NCBI GenBank assembly: GCA_022821725.1
Contig: JAJEDB010000078.1
Span: 1 to 64,000 of the forward strand
DNA: 64,000 bases
DNA from: Candidatus Poribacteria bacterium
Lineage (GTDB): Bacteria; Poribacteria; WGA-4E; WGA-3G
Reading direction: 5' to 3'
Part shown: in pieces, positions 57,651 through 64,000 of the stretch
Layout of the letters: each line of letters starts with the position of its first letter
How positions within the stretch are numbered: position 1 is the stretch's first letter
Notes under the pieces: model-generated
Told to the model about the DNA's origin: nothing
The model's database searches: none
Seen by the model: the letters and a program-made list of their open reading frames with translations, nothing else
Made by a program: the position numbers and the translations under genes

Positions 57651-58304
57651 TTAATCTTTAGGGAATGGTGTGAATATGTTACTACCTCTATCGGTTGCAA
57701 CAACAAGTTTCTGAATATTGGTGGACGATAGGTTACCTCTCAGTGAGTTAGCAACGCTCTGATCAGGAACGATAAATCGTTGGATATGTTCAGGATTAAC
57801 TTGGTTAGGCACTAAACATTCCGCCATTAACTGACGCTTAATTTCATCGGAGTTGTACCACGAAATCCATGAATCGGACTTGAGCATCTTCTGTCGTGCC
57901 TGAAGAATTTCCAGTCCTTCAGACCGGGGATAAATTCGAGTTAGTTCATCGGCAGCAAGACCATCTGTGATGAAAATTTCTTGTTCTTGCAATACAGTGT
58001 TGGCAACACCTAAAACGGCGATATTCCGTCTCGTCCTATGGTTGTCTGAATACTCCGGATTAACAAGACCATCCAGCATGGCATTGCGAGGCTGAAAAAA
58101 TAAATTCACATAGTGCCAGAGACTTTTATTCGCGGATGTATATTTGCGCCGCCGTTTATTGATGATGTCTACATTATAAATTGGCGTGTACGGAACGCCC
58201 ATTTCTCTAATCCTAGCATGAGAGAGAATTCCTCGTGAGAGAATAGAAGGCAAGTTGTCTATATGCGTAATATAGTAGAGTGCTCTTATATTTGGCTCTT
58301 GCAC
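57651..58304 (-). CDS. Stand-alone DarT-like DNA ADP-ribosyltransferase
   Basis: This 217-residue protein is a DarT (DUF4433) domain on its own: Y-Y-I-T-H-I-D-N-L-P-S-I-L-S-R-G near 10-25, F-F-Q-P-R-N-A-M near 69-76, and M-A-E-C-L-V-P with probable catalytic E162. It is clearly homologous to the N-terminal half of the next gene. GTG 58304 is chosen for AGGA six bases upstream. As a free toxin it would need a macrodomain antitoxin, which the fusion protein 115 bases downstream could supply. Confidence 0.85.
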   Translation of the reverse strand: MQEPNIRALYYITHIDNLPSILSRGILSHARIREMGVPYTPIYNVDIINKRRRKYTSANKSLWHYVNLFFQPRNAMLDGLVNPEYSDNHRTRRNIAVLGVANTVLQEQEIFITDGLAADELTRIYPRSEGLEILQARQKMLKSDSWISWYNSDEIKRQLMAECLVPNQVNPEHIQRFIVPDQSVANSLRGNLSSTNIQKLVVATDRGSNIFTPFPKD

Positions 58305-58326
58305 AATTGTTCCTGTTTGTTAATAA

Positions 58327-59088
58327 CTAATCCTCAATGATTTCTAACGCTTGCATTCGCTCAAGGGCAAAGACGCGGGTATCCTGTCGTAACTCACAGA
58401 ATCCCTCTACACATAATGTTTCACCGGATGCCCGGCTGTTTGGGATATTCAGAAACCGCTCTGGTGCTACCACGCGCGTCCTCCATCTTTTGGCACGCGG
58501 CTTTTTATACTCGAACTGAATCCGTTGCGCGTTGTCAATCGCCGATTGGATGTCCGCGAATTGCTCCGCGAATTCCGATTGTGCCGGTTTTAGCGTAACA
58601 GTGCCAAAGATATCGGCTTCTCGGTACGTCCCCCTGTAACACTCCGCACAGGTCAATGTGAGATTATCCAACGCGTTCGTCCCGCCTTCAAAGACCGGGA
58701 TATCGTGCACTAAATAGACATCCTGTTCCTCACCGCAATATGAACAGATCGAACCGTTTTCCTTGATAACCCTCCGTTGCCGTTCATCCCAATCCGGAGG
58801 CCAACACGGCAAATAGTCATAGAGTCCGGTTAGAATGGAATTTACCTTCACGAGTTTCGCACGTAAATCTTCGCCCTCCGCCGCAGGGAGGTTTTCTTGG
58901 TCTACACCCTCATTTGGTACAAAGAGCGACAAAATGAGTTGTGACTTCTGTTTTTGCAGAGCAGTTTCAATCTCATGTTTCCGCATTTGCAACAGGATGA
59001 TACACGAATAATGAAGGAAGTCCCCGTTAGAAAGGGCTATATCGTATTCATAATCGGTCTCTATCTTACATACGGTACAATAAGGCAT
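58327..59088 (-). CDS. HNH nuclease-WYL domain protein
   Basis: This 253-residue protein begins with a C-x2-C pair (C4, C7), has an HNH-type zinc nuclease domain (C115, C118, H128, G-G-T-N-A-L-D-N-L near 135-143, C147, C150), and ends in a WYL-like sensor domain (about 181-253; R-I-Q-F-E-Y-K-K and L-C-V-E-G-F-C-E-L-R near 228). WYL domains often sense nucleic acid ligands in defence regulators. ATG 59088 is chosen because CGAGGAG lies just upstream; the frame opens earlier but without support. The DarT gene starts 22 bases after its stop, so it may control or assist that pair. Confidence 0.75.
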   Translation of the reverse strand: MPYCTVCKIETDYEYDIALSNGDFLHYSCIILLQMRKHEIETALQKQKSQLILSLFVPNEGVDQENLPAAEGEDLRAKLVKVNSILTGLYDYLPCWPPDWDERQRRVIKENGSICSYCGEEQDVYLVHDIPVFEGGTNALDNLTLTCAECYRGTYREADIFGTVTLKPAQSEFAEQFADIQSAIDNAQRIQFEYKKPRAKRWRTRVVAPERFLNIPNSRASGETLCVEGFCELRQDTRVFALERMQALEIIED

Positions 59089-59501
59089 TTCAGACTCCTC
59101 GAACGTCAAGTACTCTGGAGACGTTCCTCTGAAGGTCGTTCCTGTAGAACAGGAATTACATAACTCCGGGGATACCGTCAAACTCGCCTATGATGAGGAT
59201 CACGCGTTGGGTGCCAAGAAAGCTGGAGAAGCGTCTAAAGAATCTTCCCATTGAGAGATGATCGGTTATCTCTGCGTTCTCCGGAAATTCTGTTGTAAAA
59301 GCGCACCATGCCTTAAGAATACCACGTAGAGAGTCGATTGTCAAGCGGTTTTTGCCTACCATCCAGGGTCATTCAATTGTAGGTTTTGCGTGTCATATTT
59401 TCACAGGTGTTAATACTTTCAGATAAGCAGAAGTCGCGTGACTTTTCACGCGACTTCTGCTATACTTCACCCTAAAAATTACCACACTTTTGAGGTGAAT
59501 C
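59089..59501. other. Intergenic stretch with perfect hairpin
   Basis: No gene is supported. The only marked structure is the 16-bp inverted repeat at 59426-59461; the left end of the insertion-sequence remnant probably lies between about 59390 and 59420, but no terminal repeat can be fixed. Confidence 0.5.
59426..59461. repeat. Perfect 16-bp inverted repeat
   Basis: AGCAGAAGTCGCGTGA (59426-59441) and its exact complement (59446-59461) flank CTTT. It sits 40 bases before the transposase start and could be a subterminal hairpin of the element that limits read-through into the transposase gene, or a terminator. Confidence 0.8.
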
Positions 59502-59870
59502 ATGACAAAACTATCATCTTGCCACTTACTTGATATGTTAGCAGAAGTGCCAGACCCACGCAAGAAAAAAGGATGCCGCCACCCGTTAGTCGCTATGCTC
59601 GCACTCACAGTCGTTGGACTCCTGTGTGGACAACGCAGTTATACAGCGATTGCCAAATGGGCACGCCTCCACCCAGACCTGCGAACTGCCTTGGGGTTTA
59701 CTGCCAAACAAATCCCGGCTGCCTCAATGTTTTATTATCTTTTTCGGCGACTTGACGTCACCGCCGTAGAAAAAACGCTCACGCACTCGACGACACAGAC
59801 CCTCGAGAAGATGGGAACTTTCACGTCTCGCTTGACGGGCGTTGCGATCGATGGCAAGACCTTGTCTGCT
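59502..59870 (+). pseudogene. ISAs1-family transposase, 5' fragment
   Basis: About 120 residues of an ISAs1-type (DDE_Tnp_1-associated) transposase: L-L-D-M-L-A-E-V-P-D-P-R-K-K-K-G-C-R-H-P, then L-L-C-G-Q-R-S-Y-T-A-I-A-K-W and V-A-I-D-G-K-T-L, the first catalytic Asp. Full family members are about 370 residues. After D-G-K-T-L the frame runs antisense into the ECF sigma gene, so the 3' two-thirds is lost. GAGGTG precedes the ATG. It cannot be active. Confidence 0.85.
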
Positions 59871-60445
59871 TTTAGGAGGTCTTTCAACTGCTTGCGTGCA
59901 TTGCGCAGATGTGTCTTGATTGTCCCTTCAGAACGATTCAAACGGCTTGCGATCGCTTTGATGGGCATCTCATGGTGGTAGTAGAGGCAGAACACGCGAC
60001 GACGCATCGGGGAGAGGTCTCTGATCGCGGTGTAGAGTTGCTGGCGGAGTTCGGCACGCAGAATGTCGGTCGATGGACACGCATGGGTGGCAGTGATACG
60101 CTCCTCGTCTATCTCATGCAACGGCTCGGTGTCGTCGGTTCTCTTGCGGAAGTGGTCACTGCACACGTTTTCAGCAATGCGGTAAAGCCACGAGTAAAAC
60201 GCTGAACCACAGCGGAACGTGTTGATGCCACGAAATGCCTTTAACCAGACCTCTTGTGTCAAGTCTTTGGCAACTTCAGAGTCTTTGATGCGTCGGGTGA
60301 TCTGACGCAACAGGCGAGGCTGGTATTTACGCACAAGCGGGCTAAACGCTTCGGTCTCTCCCTGTTGGGTGCGTTTGATGAGGTCTAAATCACAACAGTC
60401 GGGGGGATTGCTCAAGGTCTTTAGGGGACTGAAAGGACGCGACAC
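59735..60445 (-). CDS. ECF-type sigma-70 factor with IS-derived C terminus
   Basis: This 236-residue sigma factor has region 2 (L-V-R-K-Y-Q-P-R-L-L, D-L-T-Q-E-V-W-L-K-A-F-R near 66, F-Y-S-W-L-Y-R-I-A near 85) and region 4 (L-S-P-M-R-R-R-V-F-C-L near 143, I-A-S-R-L-N-R-S-E-G-T-I-K-T-H near 163). The last 45 residues, after L-K-D-L-L-K, are read from the antisense strand of the transposase fragment, so the native tail is replaced. Region 4 looks complete, so it may still work. It follows the Cys/His-repeat gene by 26 bases and may control that operon; no anti-sigma gene is seen. Confidence 0.85.
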   Translation of the reverse strand: MSRPFSPLKTLSNPPDCCDLDLIKRTQQGETEAFSPLVRKYQPRLLRQITRRIKDSEVAKDLTQEVWLKAFRGINTFRCGSAFYSWLYRIAENVCSDHFRKRTDDTEPLHEIDEERITATHACPSTDILRAELRQQLYTAIRDLSPMRRRVFCLYYHHEMPIKAIASRLNRSEGTIKTHLRNARKQLKDLLKADKVLPSIATPVKRDVKVPIFSRVCVVECVSVFSTAVTSSRRKR

Positions 60446-60471
60446 ACCGCCACGCCCTTTCGATTCGGTGT

Positions 60472-62742
60472 CTAATGCCGCCGGTGTGCCGAGACGGCTT
60501 GGGGGTTACACGTGTAATACTTGTGTCCCTTGCCACACGTCGTGGCGTGTGAGGTCGCACCATTACAATTCGTCCACGAATGCGCCGGACAATTCACGCC
60601 CGCTTTCTTATGCCATTTGTGTGCCGAGACAGCAGACAGGTTACACGTATAGTAGGAATGACCGGCTTTACACGTCGTGGCGTGCGAACTCGTCCCACCG
60701 CAATTCGTCCAACTATTTGCCGGGCAGACAACCTTGGGTTTGGGTTTCGGCTTGGGTTTCGGCGGCGGTGCCGTATGACCCGAATGTGAACTCACTGCCT
60801 GCGGATTGCACGTGTAATACGAATGACCCGCTGGACAGGTGGTTGCATGTGACGAGGTGCCTCCACAGTTCGTCCAACTATTCGCAGGACACACCACTTT
60901 CGGCTTCGGCTTCGGCTTGGGCTTCGGCGGCGGTGGCGGTGGTGGTGGATCCTCATCATCGTCGTCATCATCGTCATTGTTGTTATTGTTGTTGTTATTG
61001 GGGGGGAGCGTCGTCGTCGTTGTCGTCGCCTTATGCCCCTTGTGGGATTTCACCGCTTCAGCATTACAACTGTAATAACTGTGACCCGCTGGGCACGTCG
61101 TGGCATGTGACACCGTCCCTTTACAATTCGTCCAACTGTTCGCCGGGCAGACGATCGGTTTATGACCCGAATGCGCACTCACGGCAGACGCAGAACACGT
61201 ATAGTACGTATGACCCTGACCGCATTGGGTGGCATGTGACACCGTCCCACCGCAATTCGTCCAACTATTGGCGGGACACACCACTTTCTTCGTCTCCTTC
61301 GGCGGATCCGTCGTCGTCGTATGAGACGCATGTGCCGAAACTGCCGTCGCATTACACGACCAATACGTATGTCCCGCACCACACGTCGTTCGGTGTTCAT
61401 AGGCATCTGAACCCGACACCACACGATTATACGTACACTTGCCGGCTCCACGATTGTTGTTGGCACACTTGACAACCACAGGATCCGGCTTCGGATCCGG
61501 ATCCGAACCATAGGCGTGCGTGTGCGGTGTGCAGGCATAATATGAACCATAAGAACACGATTTGCCATTCTGCGTCGGACACGTGATTTTACGATGCGAA
61601 TGTGCCGAACTCGACCCAGGATCATAGGTATGTCCACACGCCTGCAACGTCGCCTTCGGGGTCACTGGATCGGGTTTCGGGGGCGCACCGACATACGCAT
61701 GTTCATGCGGAGAGCAGGCATAATACGTGCCATAAGAACACGAACGACCCTGACCATCTCGCGGACAATACAACAAACCGTGCGCCTTGTTCGCAGCAGC
61801 CGTCGACACATACATGTGACCACACGGACCTCGACGCTCCCCAGGCTTTTGATCCGGAGACACACGCTCATCGGGATAGATGTAATTCGCACATCCCTTG
61901 CCGTCATGATCCCCACGATAACAGTAGTAGTCCGAATGACCACACCCGGAGAAATACACTCGGAAATGATCTCCCGGTGTCCCCGCATCATGACCACACG
62001 GAAGCTTCGCTGAGGAACTACTACCCGTATACGCATGTTCATGCGGACTGCAGGCATAAAACGTCTCATACCCACACTTGCGATTCTGATCGTCTACAGG
62101 ACAGGCATAACTCACCGTGTGAATTGAGGAAGCGTCACAGGGGCGACCGAAATGCTGACCACAGAGGAGTTTTTGAAATGTATGAGCACTTTTCGCGCTA
62201 CCTGACGGTATTCGGCACACAGGGTACGTATGCCCCGAAGTACCGCAGTCAAAAGCGATTTGCTTGTGTTTGTCAGGCTTCCAATCGTTGGGTAAGCACT
62301 CAAAAGACGAGTGAAGTCAGCAGTTATAGGACTTTGGATCGTGTAGAGATGCTTGATATTTGGGATAAGTGTGACCGCACTTACCTTTGATTTCTGGTTG
62401 ATTCTCTATACACTCTTCTAATTTTTTCTCAATGTCCAACAAATCCTTATGGGCTTTGCGAGCAGCTTTGTCTAAATCAGATAGTTTCTCTGTCTCGGTA
62501 GGAAGTTCACGCACTAATTTTGCCAACTCTTTTGAATCCGTTGACACTGAAATGCGCAGCTTCATTTTCCACACCTTATAGTTTTGATCATCAAACGCCT
62601 TTTTTGCGTTTTGATAGCCAATCTCAGCTGCGCTTAAATCTGTTTCTAAGGACCAGCAAGCACTCAGATCCAGCGCATAAAAGGAAAAAGAAAACATCCC
62701 CACCAAGATAATTAAACTCACAAACCTCAAAACTCTTTTCAT
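60472..62742 (-). CDS. Secreted Cys/His-repeat protein split by in-frame TGA
   Basis: The frame runs for 756 codons with one TGA at 62317-62319 (codon 142). Before it come a signal peptide (to about residue 25), a helical region, and C-G-H-T-Y-P; after it the same style continues without a new ribosome site. Three units of C-G-H-x-Y with Y-Y-A-C-S-P-H-E-H-A-Y follow, then one divergent and five good repeats with C-P-A-N-S-W-T-N-C, spaced C-x7-C-x5-H-x3-C-x3-H-x4-C-x7-H-x2-H. Runs of Asn, Asp, Pro and Lys-Pro separate some units. The repeats could bind zinc or other metals outside the cytoplasm. The TGA may be selenocysteine, a nonsense mutation or a leaky stop. Start ATG 62742 fits AGGAG nine bases upstream. 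Confidence 0.65.
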
Positions 62743-62757
62743 GAGACACAACTCCTG

Positions 62758-63393
62758 TTACTTCTTTTCAGGCGGTGCTGGTAAGACTGGTCTTGCTTGA
62801 AAGATAGTATCTTCCTTTTTCGACGAAGTTTCATATCTTTCCATATATGCGTTTAACTGTTTGAGGATTTCTCTTTTTTCCGCATCACTGAGATGCTTTA
62901 TATAATCATAAGACCCATCCTCTGCAGGCGGAAGAATGTGCCCCGCTTCTTCTATGACTTGCAGTCTTTCGGCATATGCTTTTTCAAAATTTTCCCGCCA
63001 CGCCTTGCGGTCCTTGAGATACTGTTCTTTGCGTTTCTGATACAGTATGTCCTGTTTTTCAGCCTCGCTGTTTGTCTGTGTCTCCGCGTTTGCGTTTTGC
63101 ATATCGGCAGCCCTAATAACAGGTTCAATGACCTGTTTGGTTGATGGAGGCTCTACGGGGGCGTGCGTTTCCGCGTGCCACACGTTGCCGTGCCAATGTC
63201 CGCTCTCAGCAGTTTCCCCCGGAGGCGGTGGTTTCGAGATAGTGAGCTTCTCTCCATCAACAGGGGCAGCGGTAACAGGGTTGATAATCTTCACAGGCTC
63301 TTGGCTGGCGATGTGTTGTCCCAAAAATGTACTACCTATGGCGAAACCTATCAATAACATAACAATCGGGATCCAAAACTTCTTCGCTAACAT
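62758..63393 (-). CDS. Membrane-anchored hypothetical protein with His-rich motif
   Basis: This 211-residue protein has one N-terminal transmembrane segment (about residues 7-25), a proline-rich stretch, a G-H-W-H-G-N-V-W-H-A-E-T-H motif near residues 66-78 that could bind metal, and a long charged helical region (E-K-Q-D-I-L-Y-Q-K-R-K-E-Q-Y-L). No family is recognised. It ends 15 bases before the Cys/His-repeat gene, which suggests one operon of envelope proteins. Confidence 0.6.
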   Translation of the reverse strand: MLAKKFWIPIVMLLIGFAIGSTFLGQHIASQEPVKIINPVTAAPVDGEKLTISKPPPPGETAESGHWHGNVWHAETHAPVEPPSTKQVIEPVIRAADMQNANAETQTNSEAEKQDILYQKRKEQYLKDRKAWRENFEKAYAERLQVIEEAGHILPPAEDGSYDYIKHLSDAEKREILKQLNAYMERYETSSKKEDTIFQARPVLPAPPEKK

Positions 63394-63439
63394 CGAAAAA
63401 CTCCTTTATCTGTCTATAAACGCCCATCCGGACGCTTTT

Positions 63440-63577
63440 TTAATGAAATCTAAAAATGAGCCAAAGCAGTAGCACAACAACAAAGAGAAAAATGAGTGCC
63501 CGAAGAGACACTCTAAAACAACCCCGAGGGGTCATCAGTTCAGGATCAAAATCATACTTATTCGGCGGCATCATCAT
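63440..63577 (-). CDS. 45-residue single-span membrane protein
   Basis: A short frame begins with three ATG codons and P-P-N-K-Y-D-F-D-P-E-L, then has a strongly hydrophobic span (A-L-I-F-L-F-V-V-V-L-L-L-W-L-I-F) to its end. It lies between two operon members in the same orientation; AAAGGG abuts the first ATG, so a later ATG may be the true start. No family is recognised. Confidence 0.5.
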   Translation of the reverse strand: MMMPPNKYDFDPELMTPRGCFRVSLRALIFLFVVVLLLWLIFRFH

Positions 63578-63598
63578 CCCTTTCGGCTTGACTCCTTT

Positions 63599-63806
63599 TT
63601 ACTTGAGAAATACGAATTCGGGCAGGCGTAAGACAACCGGGGGATTCCCATGAGGGTCGAGCGTGACATGCTTGCCTTGAGGTCGTTGATCCAGATAAAT
63701 AGAACGTGTTGTTCGAGGTTGAGCGCGTCCATGTCCCTGAAAACACCGATGGGGTCAGCAGAAAAAGGGACACAAAGAGTATCGAAACACAAATTCTGGG
63801 TTTCAT
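63599..63806 (-). pseudogene. Small secreted protein with apparent frameshift
   Basis: The first frame gives a clean signal peptide (M-K-P-R-I-C-V-S-I-L-F-V-S-L-F-L-L-T-P-S-V-F). Dropping one T from the TTTT run near 63740-63745 moves into a frame reading Q-G-H-G-R-A-Q-P, then Y-L-D-Q-R-P-Q-G-K-H-V-T-L-D-P-H-G and ending P-E-F-V-F-L-K at TAA 63601-63599. Either the gene is broken or a base was miscalled. Its ATG overlaps the stop of the upstream gene. Confidence 0.5.
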
Positions 63807-64000
63807 CGGTGATCTCCTAACTTGTAAGCCCCTGTCGTATAGGGATTGATGTTATAATTCCACCCCTGAAGTGCCTCTAACTCCTCATCGGTGATTTCAT
63901 CGAGGTTGATGTGGATCACTTCAGCGTTTGGGGCGCCGTTGCCAGGACCCGATGTGTGTGTAGATGTTGAAGACGTGAAGCCATCCTCTTTATCGGTGTA
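63803..64000 (-). CDS. C-terminal part of a gene running off the window
   Basis: The last 65 residues of a protein are visible (V-I-H-I-N-L-D-E-I-T-D-E-E-L-E-A-L, then P-Y-T-T-G-A-Y-K-L-G). Its TGA overlaps the next ATG by four bases, so it belongs to the same operon. The family cannot be told. Confidence 0.55.
   Translation of the reverse strand, partial: YTDKEDGFTSSTSTHTSGPGNGAPNAEVIHINLDEITDEELEALQGWNYNINPYTTGAYKLGDHR

Noticed and set aside
59502-59981. Active insertion sequence
   Set aside because: The transposase frame ends after the first catalytic Asp region and continues antisense into the sigma gene, so the catalytic triad is incomplete.
2266-62319. Reassigned genetic code with TGA as Trp or another amino acid
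   Set aside because: TGA ends many intact genes here (helicase, FRG, peptide overlaps), and Trp is coded by TGG throughout, so only local recoding or mutation fits the two in-frame TGA codons.
60369-62390. Long plus-strand open frames opposite the Cys/His gene
   Set aside because: They are antisense shadows of a repetitive coding region, rich in Ser, Arg and Thr, with no ribosome sites or domain-like text.
1-64000. Prophage
   Set aside because: No capsid, tail, terminase or integrase genes are seen anywhere; the defence-like genes stand without phage structural genes.

Overview
The window reads as a chromosomal segment of an uncultured, GC-balanced Gram-negative-type bacterium. Secreted LamG-fold proteins with a recurring C-terminal tail, FG-GAP/UnbV proteins, a gingipain-like (C25) protein, large TPR proteins, and very many short dispersed repeats between genes resemble what is published for Candidatus Poribacteria. 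That placement is inference from protein style only; no rRNA gene is present. TGA is used as an ordinary stop in many genes, so the standard bacterial code applies, which makes two in-frame TGA codons notable.

Layout. 0.2-2.6 kb: a LamG protein, a BrnT/BrnA-type toxin-antitoxin pair behind a near-consensus promoter, and a peroxiredoxin-like gene whose active-site codon is TGA followed by a SECIS-like hairpin. 2.8-7.4 kb: riboflavin genes ribD-ribE-ribBA-ribH, then hisH. 7.5-12.1 kb: a sensor kinase and NtrC-type regulator, two EutN/CcmL-family proteins and a lipoprotein. 12.4-17.6 kb: one 1725-residue C25 peptidase with PorU-like layout. 18.0-31.0 kb: a defence-like island with a PLD-SNF2 helicase and Eco57I-type methyltransferase (translationally coupled), then FRG-TPR, FRG, TPR and TPR-UPF0175 proteins and two small genes. 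31.0-34.5 kb: a GNAT protein, ndk and two tandem LamG paralogues. 34.6-37.9 kb: a TPR and an FG-GAP/UnbV protein. 38.1-48.7 kb (minus strand): rpsB-tsf-frr-cdsA-dxr-rseP, a family 4 uracil-DNA glycosylase, priA and a class I aldolase-like protein. 49.0-56.3 kb: a kinase-like protein, amidohydrolase, queE, VOC protein, STAS protein and a heparinase II/III-like protein. 56.4-59.1 kb (minus): an HNH-WYL protein, a DarT-like protein and a DarT-DarG fusion. 59.4-64.0 kb: an ISAs1-type transposase fragment joined tail-to-tail to an ECF sigma gene, then an operon encoding small envelope proteins and a Cys/His-repeat secreted protein with an in-frame TGA.

The most interesting points are: (1) the putative selenoprotein peroxiredoxin with no other cysteine; (2) the toxin-antitoxin fusion DarT-DarG beside a second DarT and an HNH-WYL protein; (3) the FRG/TPR cassette whose three TPR proteins share one C-terminal module; (4) duplicated short A-rich leaders abutting the start codons of unrelated genes; (5) the Cys/His-repeat protein split by TGA. 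No tRNA, rRNA, CRISPR array or replication origin was seen.
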